Below are positions 6,966-15,186 of a DNA stretch of 29,009 nt, piece by piece; the first letter of the stretch is position 1; every line of letters starts with the position of its first letter. The position numbers and the translations under genes were made by a program. The DNA is from an uncultured Prevotellaceae bacterium (lineage in GTDB: Bacteria > Bacteroidota > Bacteroidia > Bacteroidales > Bacteroidaceae): positions 1 to 29,009 of the forward strand of contig CALFJA010000009.1 of assembly GCA_937877605.1 (NCBI GenBank), in the 5' to 3' direction. Below the pieces are notes generated by a model. The model searched no databases. It had not been told where the DNA came from and saw nothing but the letters and a program-made list of their open reading frames with translations.

Positions 6966-8969
6966 ATGGAAACGAAAGAGAAAGAAATGGTCCAGCTCCC
7001 TGAAAATGCATTTCGGGAGTTGCATGAGGGAGAGTCTTACAAGCCGCTGATGGGTCCCGGGGAGTCGCCTGCCGAGGTGAATGCCTGGTCGGTGACCTGG
7101 GGTGTGCTCATGGCTGTACTGTTTTCTGCCGCCTGTGCCTATCTCGGACTTAAGGTCGGGCAGGTGTTCGAGGCGGCAATCCCGATAGCCATCATCGCCG
7201 TCGGCCTGTCAACTGCCGCCAAACGGTCGAAGGCACTGGGCGAGAATGTCATCATCCAGAGCATCGGTGCCTGCTCGGGTGCCGTGGTGGCGGGCTCCAT
7301 CTTCACACTGCCAGCCATCTACATCCTACAGGCCAAATACCCGGAAATGACGGCATCGTTCCTTCAGATTTTCCTGGCATCGCTGCTGGGAGGCATCGTC
7401 GGCATCTTGTTCCTGATACCCTTCCGCAAGTATTTCGTGAAGGACATGCACGGGAAGTATCCCTTCCCCGAGGCCACTGCCACCACCCAGGTGCTCATCA
7501 GCGGCGAACAGGGCGGCAGTCAGGCCAAGCCCCTGCTCATGGCCGGGCTGGTGGGCGGTATCTACGACTTTGTGGTTGCCACGCTGGGACTGTGGAACGA
7601 GTGCTTCACTTCGCGCATGGCGGGGTTCGGGAGCCTCGTTGCCGACAAGGCCAAACTGGTGTTCAAGGTCAACACCGGTGCTGCCGTGTTCGGCCTGGGC
7701 TACATCATCGGACTGAAATATGCGCTCATCATCACGCTGGGCTCGCTCTTCATCTGGTGGATTGTGGTGCCTGGCATGTCGCTGGTGCTGGGCGACCAGG
7801 TGCTGAACCTGTGGAATCCAGACATCGTAACGGCCGTGGGCAGCATGCCGCCCGAGGAAATTTTCCGCAACTACGGCCGCTCCATCGGCATCGGAGCCAT
7901 TGCCATGGCGGGCATCATCGGCATCATCAGGTCGTGGGGCATCATCCGCGATGCCGTCGGTCTGGCTGCCAATGAGATGAAGGGCAGCAAGGACGGCAAC
8001 GGCGTGCAGGCCGAGCGCACCAACCGCGACCTGCCGTTCCGCTTCATCAGCATGGCCGCACTGCTCACCATCGCGGTCATCTTCCTCTTCTTCTGGTTCG
8101 GGGTGATGGACGGGAACGCCCTCCATGCCCTCGTAGCCATCGTCCTGGTCACCTTCATCGCCTTCCTGTTCACCACAGTAGCGGCCAACGCCATTGCCAT
8201 TGTCGGCAGCAACCCGGTGAGCGGCATGACGCTGATGACGCTCATCCTGGCCTCCGTCGTCATGGTGGGTGTGGGCCTGCGCGGCCCGAACGGCATGACG
8301 GCGGCACTCATCATGGGGGCCGTAGTCTGCACGGCGCTGTCCGTTGCGGGCGCATTCATCACCGACCTGAAGATTGGCTACTGGCTGGGCACGACCCCGC
8401 GCAAGCAGGAAACATGGAAGTTCCTGGGCGCACTGGTCAGCGCTGCCACCGTCGGAGGCGTCATCATGCTGCTGAACGAGGCATACGGGTTCACCTCCGG
8501 CCAACTGGCCGCCCCGCAGGCTTTTGCCATGGCAGCCGTCATCGACCCGCTCATGAACGGCGTCGGCGCCCCGTGGGTGCTCTATGCCATCGGTGCCGGC
8601 ATTGCAGTGCTGCTGACACTGTGCAAGATTCCCGCACTGCCTTTCGCACTGGGCATGTTCATTCCCATGGAACTGAACACACCGCTGCTCATCGGCGGTG
8701 CCGTCAGCTGGTTCGTATCAACCAGGTCGAAGGACGAAGCCGTGAACAAGCGCCGCAACGAGAAGGGCACGCTCCTGGCCAGCGGGTTCATCGCCGGAGG
8801 CGCACTCATGGGCGTTGTCAGCGCAATGATAAGGTTCGCAGGCGTGAACATCGTCAACGAGGAGTGGCTCAACAACACCCTTTCCGAGGTGCTGGCGCTG
8901 GGGGTCTACTGCCTGCTCATCGCCTACTTCATCCAGGCAAGCCGTGTGAAGCCCGAACGGAAGGAATGA
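6966..8969 (+). CDS. OPT-family oligopeptide transporter
   Basis: The 667-residue inner-membrane protein has about 14-16 hydrophobic helices. It has the marks of the prokaryotic OPT family: LGENVIIQSIGACSGAVVAG (about 91-110), then KYPFPEATATTQVLISGEQG in a cytoplasmic loop, and GVGAPWVLYAIGAG near the C-terminus. Family members import oligopeptides, and some carry metal chelates, driven by proton symport. I chose ATG 6966 because the upstream in-frame start at 6861 precedes the candidate -7 element and would add an atypical hydrophobic leader. It shares its control region with a divergent secreted protease, which favours peptides as substrate. The gene ends in a region of hairpins and 22-bp repeats. 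Confidence 0.9.
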   Translation: METKEKEMVQLPENAFRELHEGESYKPLMGPGESPAEVNAWSVTWGVLMAVLFSAACAYLGLKVGQVFEAAIPIAIIAVGLSTAAKRSKALGENVIIQSIGACSGAVVAGSIFTLPAIYILQAKYPEMTASFLQIFLASLLGGIVGILFLIPFRKYFVKDMHGKYPFPEATATTQVLISGEQGGSQAKPLLMAGLVGGIYDFVVATLGLWNECFTSRMAGFGSLVADKAKLVFKVNTGAAVFGLGYIIGLKYALIITLGSLFIWWIVVPGMSLVLGDQVLNLWNPDIVTAVGSMPPEEIFRNYGRSIGIGAIAMAGIIGIIRSWGIIRDAVGLAANEMKGSKDGNGVQAERTNRDLPFRFISMAALLTIAVIFLFFWFGVMDGNALHALVAIVLVTFIAFLFTTVAANAIAIVGSNPVSGMTLMTLILASVVMVGVGLRGPNGMTAALIMGAVVCTALSVAGAFITDLKIGYWLGTTPRKQETWKFLGALVSAATVGGVIMLLNEAYGFTSGQLAAPQAFAMAAVIDPLMNGVGAPWVLYAIGAGIAVLLTLCKIPALPFALGMFIPMELNTPLLIGGAVSWFVSTRSKDEAVNKRRNEKGTLLASGFIAGGALMGVVSAMIRFAGVNIVNEEWLNNTLSEVLALGVYCLLIAYFIQASRVKPERKE

Positions 8970-9002
8970 CAGCGCCTCTTAAAGATGCGCTGTTTTACAC
9001 CC

Positions 9003-9090
9003 GATTTGCAAAAGCCGCCCAAACGCACTCCGTTTGGGTCCCAAACACAACACAAGAGAGCCCCAAACGCATTGCATTTGGGGCTCTCTT
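9003..9090. repeat. Degenerate 22-bp-period repeat, copy A (four units)
   Basis: Units begin at 9003, 9025, 9047 and 9069. Units two and four start with GCACTCCGTTTGGG (9025-9038) and GCATTGCATTTGGG (9069-9082); the first three units end in CCCAAAC. The same core occurs three times at exact 22-bp spacing at 18755-18812. The first two cores match in 11 of 14 bases. Because the unit ends and the core are partly complementary, neighbouring units fold into hairpins (9018-9025 with 9031-9038). Confidence 0.65.
9054..9090. terminator. Hairpin between convergent OPT and helicase genes
   Basis: AAGAGAGCCCCAAA (9054-9067) pairs perfectly with 9077-9090 around a 9-base loop. It ends in TT but has no long T tract. 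It lies between two convergent genes and is built from the last two 22-bp repeat units. Confidence 0.65.
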
Positions 9091-9183
9091 GCAACAGGAC
9101 TGCAACAGTCTGATATTCAAACAGTTGAAAAAACGATTTTCCGAAGGCTTGCTTCTCGGTCCGCAACGGGCTCCGTCAGGGCT

Positions 9184-11874
9184 TCAGGCAGTGAAATACC
9201 GGAGTATGCCTTGCATGAAGGGGGTCAGTTCGCGTGGCAGAACCTTGTCATATCGGCGCACCGTCTGACAGTAGGATATGCACAGGCGGCGCTTCGCACG
9301 CGACATGGCCACATAGAACTTCCGCGCATCCTCTGCCACCGCCTGGGCGTCGTTGCGCGTGAAATGATTGGGATAGCGGCCGTCGACTGCGTCGAACACC
9401 ACCACATTGTCAAACTCCAGTCCCTTGGCCTTGTGCACCGTGGAGACAAACACCCGGGCAGGCATCGACTGCGAGTTGCACAGGTCTGACTCCTTCAGCG
9501 TGTTCATCTCCATCATATAGGCCCGCAGCTGCCCCCCGAGCGTGGCAGGAATCTCGCCGCAGAGCAGTTCGTGGCGCAGATAGTTGAAGATGTATTCCAT
9601 CTTTTCCACCTCCTCGATATGCGCCCCCCGCAGCAACATCTCGTAGACGGTCTGCATCTCCTGCAGGAGCAGGGCAGGCTGCCCGGGTGTCTGAACCTCG
9701 CGCAGGCGCGCATGGGTATGCAGGTACATTGTCTTATATGCCTGCTGGAACTTTGTCAGCCGGCTCATGTTCCGCTGACTGGCCAGAAACGCGTCTTGCA
9801 GCGGAATGGCCTGCAATGCCTTTGCATAGCAGTGGCGCAGCAGGGAGCAGGTGGCGTTTACATCCTCGTCGGCCAGGTGGGAATTGGAACCTTCCAAGCC
9901 CAATGCTGCAAGCAGGTAGCGCAGTTTGTACTCGGCAAGGTCCGGTTCGAGCAGATGCGCCAGTTTGAGTGAGTCGAAGTAGACAGCACAGCGCTGTGTG
10001 AGCGACACTTCGGGCAAGTATCGCTGCAAGTTGTGCCGCAGTATCTCATAGTCGAAGCCAATGTTGTGGCCCACCAGCACATCGTTGCCCACATAGTCCA
10101 TGAACAGGCCAAGGGCTTCCTCGTGCGAGAGCAACTCGTGCTGTTTCATTTCCTCCAGCACGGGGTTCACCACATCGCCCAGCATCGCGGGTATCTCACG
10201 CTCGGTACGGATATAGAGGTTCAGTTCGGAGCCCTCCACCACCCTGCCCTGGCGCATCTTCACCGCCGCAATCTGTACGATGTCGTCCTGCAGCATGTCC
10301 AGTCCTGTGGTCTCCGTGTCGAACACCACCAGTTCTTCCTCGGCATAGGCACGGGCAAACTCCTTCACATAGGTGGTAAGCACAGGATAGAGCAAGAAGT
10401 CGGTCGGAGTAATGCTGCAGTCCTTCATTTCCCTGACCAGCCTGCGGCAAGGCTCGGCAGTCTCGTAGACCTTCAGCCCGTGCAGCAGATGCACCCAGCC
10501 CATGAAGTTGTGTTCGTTGCCGAGCACATTGAAGTGAGCCAGCAGCAGCTTGACGGGAGCCGTCGAGAAGAGGTCCTCGCCCGACACCTTGAAGTGCTGC
10601 ACGAGAATCTCGTCAAGGGCTTCGCTCACCATGTCGGCGTCGGCATTGGAGGAGACTACCACTGCTGTGGTCTCCGCCTGCGACTGGCTGTACCATCGTG
10701 CCACCTGGTGTGCCACCACGGGCAGTTCCGACTCGTAGGTCGTTCCGGACAGAAGGGTCAGTTCGCCGCCCTCCATCCGGATGTCGTTCGATGCCTGTGG
10801 CAACAGGGCAGCATCTATTTGCAGTTGCTGCGTGGCATATTCGTTGAGCACCTCCAGCAGATACTTCGGCGCGCGGTGGTTGGTATAGAGCCTGTGCACA
10901 TGCCTGTCGCAGCGTCCCTTCAGCATTTCCAGCGTCGACATCTTGGCACCCATGAACGAGAAGATGGCCTGTTGCTCGTCGCCCAGGTACATCAGCGTGA
11001 AGTCCTCCGGCCCGGTCAGCATGTCGATGATGCGCAACTGCATCAGGTTCAGGTCCTGCACCTCGTCCACCTGGATCCACTTGTAGCGGTGGTACTCGTG
11101 CCCGGTGTCGTTGCGGAGTGCATTGAATGTCTCAATGAGCAGGTCCTCGAAGTCAATCAGGTGGTTCCTGCGCTTGTACTGCTCGAAGGCGAAGGCCTGT
11201 TCCATCTTGCGCAGGAGGTTGTCGATGGGCAGTCGTGCCCCGACATCGTAGGATGCGGAACGGGAAAGGGTGCGATAGTCGTCGGCATGCTCGTAGATAT
11301 GCAACATCCTTTCGGCCGTGAAATCCATCCTTTCGTTCCTGCAGATGGTCCGAAGGGCAAATATGTCGTCCTTGGTGAGGCTCTCGGGATGCATGCGCAC
11401 CTCCCGTTCGTGCCTATGCCGCAGCTGGTTCATGAAGTGGGAGAACAGGATGACGGTCTGATAGTCCTTCTTCCGGCGGAAGTCACGCAGGTAGAGATGT
11501 TCGTCTTCGTCCCTGAGGCGCGCCATGATGCTGAAAGCGTCGTTGTCGTCGAGTATGCTCGACTCGGCAGGTATCAGGGCGTTGTCGGTGAGAAACTTGG
11601 AACAGTAGCGGTGCACATTGCCCACATAGATGCCCTGCAGGCTGTCCATGTCGGCCTGTTCCCGCAGTCGCTCGAGCATACCGCGAGCCGCACGGTTGGT
11701 GAAGGTCAGGCAGAGCATGTCCTGCGGACGCACACCTTGCTGCTGGGCGCGTAGGATGCGCTCTGCGAGCAACTGCGTCTTGCCGCATCCGGGAGGGACC
11801 AATACCAAATGATAGCCGCCCTGGGCGGCTATCACCTGCTGCTGGGCCTGATCAGGCTGGAAGTTTACGGTCAT
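9184..11874 (-). CDS. UvrD/Rep-type helicase with inserted DEDDh 3'-5' exonuclease domain
   Basis: The 896-residue protein is a superfamily 1A DNA helicase. It has a Q-motif-like start (NFQPDQAQQQVIAA), Walker A VPPGCGKTQ (27-35), a TFTNRAARGM segment, Walker B WIQVDEVQDL (266-275) and motif III YLGDEQQAIFSFMGA (296-310). A DnaQ-like exonuclease is inserted at about 514-685: VVFDTETTG (Asp519, Glu521), GHNIGFDYE (Asp608) and HLADEDV (His666, Asp671), which complete DEDDh. The helicase resumes with STVHKAKGLEFDNVVVFD (811-828) and KFYVAMSRAKRRL (852-864). Start ATG 11872-11874 is chosen because the upstream extension is low-complexity and runs inside the preceding gene, which it overlaps by 23 bp. 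A DNA repair or replication-restart role is inference. Confidence 0.85.
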   Translation of the reverse strand: MTVNFQPDQAQQQVIAAQGGYHLVLVPPGCGKTQLLAERILRAQQQGVRPQDMLCLTFTNRAARGMLERLREQADMDSLQGIYVGNVHRYCSKFLTDNALIPAESSILDDNDAFSIMARLRDEDEHLYLRDFRRKKDYQTVILFSHFMNQLRHRHEREVRMHPESLTKDDIFALRTICRNERMDFTAERMLHIYEHADDYRTLSRSASYDVGARLPIDNLLRKMEQAFAFEQYKRRNHLIDFEDLLIETFNALRNDTGHEYHRYKWIQVDEVQDLNLMQLRIIDMLTGPEDFTLMYLGDEQQAIFSFMGAKMSTLEMLKGRCDRHVHRLYTNHRAPKYLLEVLNEYATQQLQIDAALLPQASNDIRMEGGELTLLSGTTYESELPVVAHQVARWYSQSQAETTAVVVSSNADADMVSEALDEILVQHFKVSGEDLFSTAPVKLLLAHFNVLGNEHNFMGWVHLLHGLKVYETAEPCRRLVREMKDCSITPTDFLLYPVLTTYVKEFARAYAEEELVVFDTETTGLDMLQDDIVQIAAVKMRQGRVVEGSELNLYIRTEREIPAMLGDVVNPVLEEMKQHELLSHEEALGLFMDYVGNDVLVGHNIGFDYEILRHNLQRYLPEVSLTQRCAVYFDSLKLAHLLEPDLAEYKLRYLLAALGLEGSNSHLADEDVNATCSLLRHCYAKALQAIPLQDAFLASQRNMSRLTKFQQAYKTMYLHTHARLREVQTPGQPALLLQEMQTVYEMLLRGAHIEEVEKMEYIFNYLRHELLCGEIPATLGGQLRAYMMEMNTLKESDLCNSQSMPARVFVSTVHKAKGLEFDNVVVFDAVDGRYPNHFTRNDAQAVAEDARKFYVAMSRAKRRLCISYCQTVRRYDKVLPRELTPFMQGILRYFTA

Positions 11875-12214
11875 CTTTTCGTCTGTGTCTTGGTTTCTTG
11901 CAGAGGTAGTGTCGCCATGCGAAGAGGGGGCGGCGGGCCAGGTAGTCGGGCTGGGCCTCGTTGGCATAGGCCTCCCGCTCAAAAGAGATGTTGTGGTAGG
12001 CATTGCCCTTCATCGGCAGGCGCACCAGCCATTCCAACAGATACCAGAGGTAGAATCCCACCACCAGCATCTCCAGCATCTGTCTGCTGTGGATACGCTC
12101 ATGGCGGAGCAGCCGCTCGGAAAGAAAGGTATCCCTGCGGCACACCAAAATTCCCAGCAGATAAATGGCCGAGAATCGCTTTGGCGGAAAATGCTGGCTG
12201 CGGATTATCTTCAT
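11852..12214 (-). CDS. Small membrane-associated HExxH protein, function unknown
   Basis: I do not recognise a named family for this 120-residue protein. It contains HERIHSRQMLE (38-48), where HERIH is a zinc-protease type HExxH motif, directly followed by a hydrophobic helix (about 47-66) and then FEREAYANE (78-86), which supplies a glutamate in the position gluzincins use as third zinc ligand. The C-terminus is very basic. It could be a minimal membrane-tethered metallopeptidase or a former one. Its 3' end overlaps the helicase start by 23 bp, so the two are probably translated from one message. It lies 115 bp downstream of the deacetylase fusion gene on the same strand. Confidence 0.65.
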   Translation of the reverse strand: MKIIRSQHFPPKRFSAIYLLGILVCRRDTFLSERLLRHERIHSRQMLEMLVVGFYLWYLLEWLVRLPMKGNAYHNISFEREAYANEAQPDYLARRPLFAWRHYLCKKPRHRRKDDRKLPA

Positions 12215-12329
12215 TTCATTTCATCCCATGGTTGACTCTCTCGCCATGCCACAGCCAAAGTAGACTTTGCTCAGGGCATTTGGCTTAGCGAAGACATTCA
12301 TCCCTGTCCTCTTACGGGAACCGGCCGCC

Positions 12330-14321
12330 CTACAGGGGCTTATACTCCACAAAGGCTTCCATTGCCTCGTAGCAGGCCAGTCCCAGGCTGTCGTACAGTT
12401 GCGCGGTGGCACGGTTGCGGTCCTCGGCTCGCTGCCAGAAGAGCCGCTCGTCGTTCCCAAGGAAGGGCGCACTCTCCATCTGCGACTGGTGTTTCAGAAT
12501 GGAATAGCGCTTTGCACGCAGTTCTTCCGGGCTCATGGGGACGCACATCTCGATGTTTTCTATTTCCCATTCGGCCCACGCCCCGCGGTACATCCAGATG
12601 CGGCAGTCGTCGAGCCATGCTGCACCTGCACGCTTCTCCTCGTCGATGGCGGCCAGTACGGCATCGGTACACTTACGGTGTGTGCCGTGCGGGTCGGCCA
12701 AATCGCCGGCCACATAGATTTGATGCGGCTGGACAGTGCTGATGAGCCGGCGCACGATTTCCACATCGGCCTCGCTCATGGGGAGCTTGTCAATCTTGCC
12801 ACTCTCGTAGAACGGCAGGTCGAGGAAGTGCACGCGGTTCAGCGGGATGTGGTTGTAGGTGCATGCCGTACGGGCTTCTCCGCGGCGGATGAGTCCCTTT
12901 ATGTTCAGGATGTCGCGGGTGTCGAAGTCGCCCTCCTTCTTGTTCAGGATGAAAGACTTTATCTCTTTGTATTTGTCTACAATGACCTGGTCCTCGCTGT
13001 TGCCGAAAATCTGGTTGAATCCGTTGATGAAATGCATGAAGCGTGTCACCTCTTCGTCACCCACGGCAATGTTTCCGCTGGTCTCATAGGCTATATGCAC
13101 CTCATGGCCTTGGCTCACCAGCCGCTGGATGGTGCCTCCCATAGAGATCACATCATCGTCAGGATGGGGCGAGAACACAATCACCCGCTTGGGGAATGGC
13201 TTTGCCCGCTCCGGCCGGTAAGTGTCGTCGGCATTGGGCTTGCCGCCGGGCCAGCCCGTAATGGTATGCTGAAGGTCATTGAAAATCTTGATGTTGGCAT
13301 TGTAGGCGGAGCCGTAGAGTGCCAGCAGTTCGGAGAGACCGTTCTCGTTGTAGTCCTTGTTGGTGAGTTTCAAGATGGGCTTTTCCACTTTCTGACAGAG
13401 CCAGACGAGGGCCGCGCGGATAAGTTTGTCGGTCCACTGGCAGGAAGTGACGAGCCAGGGGTGGACAATCCGGGTCAGTTTGCCGGCCGCTGCCAGGTCG
13501 ACAACCACCTGCACATTGTTGTGTGTCTGCAAGAATGAGGCCGGAAGGGCGTCGGTGATGCCCTCTTCCACCGTCTGCTGGATGATGTCTGCCTTCTCCT
13601 CGCCCCATGCCGTGAGGAAAATCTGACGGGAAGAGATGATGGTTGCGATGCCCATTGTGATGCTGCAGGGTGGCACCTGTTCGGCAGCGCTGAAACTGTT
13701 GGCCATCTCCTCGCGCGAAGTCGGGTCGAGCAGTATCAGCCGCGAAGTGGTGTTCAGACCACTGCCCGGCACATTCGTGGCGATGTTTCCCATACGGCCG
13801 ATGCCCAGCAGGATGGTATCAATGCCGCCGGCTTCGCGTATCTGCTGCTCATACTGGCGGCAGTGTTGCTGCACCTGGTCCTGCGGGATGCTCCCGTCGA
13901 GGGTGTGTATGTTCTCGGGAAGGATGTCTACATGGTCCAGCAGGCGGTGCCGCAACTGATTGATGGTGCTCTGTTGTGTTTCCTTCGCCAGGGGGAAGTA
14001 CTCGTAGGCATTGAAAACCACCACATTCTTCAGGCTCAGCCGACCGCTTTCATGGCGGTTGATGAGTTCCTGATAGATGGGAGTGAGCGAGGTGCCGGTG
14101 CCCAGCGCCATGACATAAGGCCTGCCCTGCTGTTGGCGTTGCAGGATTTCCGCTGCGATTTTGTCTACAACGAACGAGGCACCCTGTTCCGTCTTGGGGA
14201 ATATTTCGGTCTGTATCTTCTCGCGTTGGGTAATCTCCGAGCGTTCCACGGCAGTCCGGGGGCGGTAGAATTCCTCGGCAACCTTGTTGAGAACGATTTG
14301 CGAACTGAGGTTAAGATTCAT
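12330..14321 (-). CDS. Degenerate NagB-like domain fused to PIG-L (LmbE-type) deacetylase
   Basis: The 663-residue protein has an N-terminal glucosamine-6-phosphate deaminase-like domain (about 20-300) and a C-terminal PIG-L/LmbE-type N-acetylglucosaminyl deacetylase domain (about 378-600). The deacetylase keeps its zinc motif SPHPDDDVISMGG (384-396) and a second His motif DPHGTHRK (543-550). In the first domain, alignment to the intact NagB next door shows the four catalytic residues replaced: Asp72 by Tyr106 (FNAYEY), Asp141 by Met177, His143 by Asn179 and Glu148 by Val184 (GIGRMGNIATNVPG). The phosphate-binding loop (GTGTSLTPIY) remains, so this half may bind a sugar phosphate without deaminating it. 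Homologues are commonly labelled NagB, which may be misleading here. It starts 21 bp after nagB and is likely in its operon. Confidence 0.85.
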   Translation of the reverse strand: MNLNLSSQIVLNKVAEEFYRPRTAVERSEITQREKIQTEIFPKTEQGASFVVDKIAAEILQRQQQGRPYVMALGTGTSLTPIYQELINRHESGRLSLKNVVVFNAYEYFPLAKETQQSTINQLRHRLLDHVDILPENIHTLDGSIPQDQVQQHCRQYEQQIREAGGIDTILLGIGRMGNIATNVPGSGLNTTSRLILLDPTSREEMANSFSAAEQVPPCSITMGIATIISSRQIFLTAWGEEKADIIQQTVEEGITDALPASFLQTHNNVQVVVDLAAAGKLTRIVHPWLVTSCQWTDKLIRAALVWLCQKVEKPILKLTNKDYNENGLSELLALYGSAYNANIKIFNDLQHTITGWPGGKPNADDTYRPERAKPFPKRVIVFSPHPDDDVISMGGTIQRLVSQGHEVHIAYETSGNIAVGDEEVTRFMHFINGFNQIFGNSEDQVIVDKYKEIKSFILNKKEGDFDTRDILNIKGLIRRGEARTACTYNHIPLNRVHFLDLPFYESGKIDKLPMSEADVEIVRRLISTVQPHQIYVAGDLADPHGTHRKCTDAVLAAIDEEKRAGAAWLDDCRIWMYRGAWAEWEIENIEMCVPMSPEELRAKRYSILKHQSQMESAPFLGNDERLFWQRAEDRNRATAQLYDSLGLACYEAMEAFVEYKPL

Positions 14322-14342
14322 GCTGTCTGTCTGGTTTATGAT

Positions 14343-15131
14343 TTATCCGATACGCTCAATGTCCTTGAAATACTTATAGGTAGCCACCTTGAGTTCGTCG
14401 GTTGCAGGCTCGTCGGCCACGATGATTCCGTGCGGATGCATCTGAAGGATGCTGATTGTCCACATGTGTGTGACACTTCCTTCCACTGCGGCCTGGAGAG
14501 CGCGGGCCTTGTGGTGGCCGTTTACGAGTATCATCACCTCACGGGCGTCCATCACAGTGCCGACACCGACGGTCAGAGCGGTCTTCGGAACCTTGTTCAC
14601 ATCGTTGTCGAAGAAACGCGCGTTGGCAATGATAGTGTCGGTGGTGAGGGTCTTCTGCCGTGTGCGTGAGGTCAGCGAAGAACCCGGTTCATTGAATGCG
14701 ATATGCCCGTCGGGGCCGATGCCGCCCAGGAACAGGTCGATGCCGCCGGCTTCCCGTATCATTTCCTCGTAGTGGGCGCATTCTGCCTCCAGGTCGGGCG
14801 CATTGCCGTTGAGGATGTGGATGTTCTCTTTCGGACAGTCAATGTGGTTGAAAAGGTTGGTGAACATGAAGGAGTGGTAACTCTCGGGATGTTCCTCGGG
14901 AAGCCCCACATATTCATCCATGTTGAAGGTAAGCACATGCTTGAAGCTGACGCGGCCTTCCTGATAGGCCTTTACCAGTGCACGGTACATGCCGATGGGC
15001 GACGAACCGGTGGGAAGACCCAGCACGAAGGGACGCTCGGCGGTGGGTTTGAACTCGTTGATACGCTTGATGACATGCTCGGCTGCCCATTGTGACATCT
15101 TGTCGTAGTCGGGCTGAATGATTAATCTCAT
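14343..15131 (-). CDS. nagB: Glucosamine-6-phosphate deaminase
   Basis: The 262-residue enzyme converts glucosamine-6-phosphate to fructose-6-phosphate and ammonia. Its key residues fall at E. coli numbering: Asp72 in FNMDEYVGL, and Asp141, His143 and Glu148 in GIGPDGHIAFNEPG. The phosphate loop LPTGSSPIGMYR is intact. A good ribosome binding site (AGGAGA, about 8 bases before the ATG on the minus strand) supports the start at 15131; strong sites like this are uncommon in this phylum. It lies 55 bp after murF-alr and 21 bp before the NagB-like/deacetylase fusion, so amino-sugar release and use appear linked to cell-wall metabolism here. Confidence 0.94.
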   Translation of the reverse strand: MRLIIQPDYDKMSQWAAEHVIKRINEFKPTAERPFVLGLPTGSSPIGMYRALVKAYQEGRVSFKHVLTFNMDEYVGLPEEHPESYHSFMFTNLFNHIDCPKENIHILNGNAPDLEAECAHYEEMIREAGGIDLFLGGIGPDGHIAFNEPGSSLTSRTRQKTLTTDTIIANARFFDNDVNKVPKTALTVGVGTVMDAREVMILVNGHHKARALQAAVEGSVTHMWTISILQMHPHGIIVADEPATDELKVATYKYFKDIERIG

Positions 15132-15186
15132 AGTAATTTCTCCTATTTTTTATGATTAGTTATTGGGTTGCTTATTGTTGGGGTGA

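Noticed and set aside
10033..11754. Long plus-strand open frame (573 codons) opposite the helicase gene
   Set aside because: It is antisense to a gene with clear helicase and nuclease motifs, and its translation is rich in His, Val and Gln with no recognisable domain. GC-rich codon use makes such frames common here; the same holds for 12267-13538 (+), 7326-8504 (-) and 3539-4546 (-).
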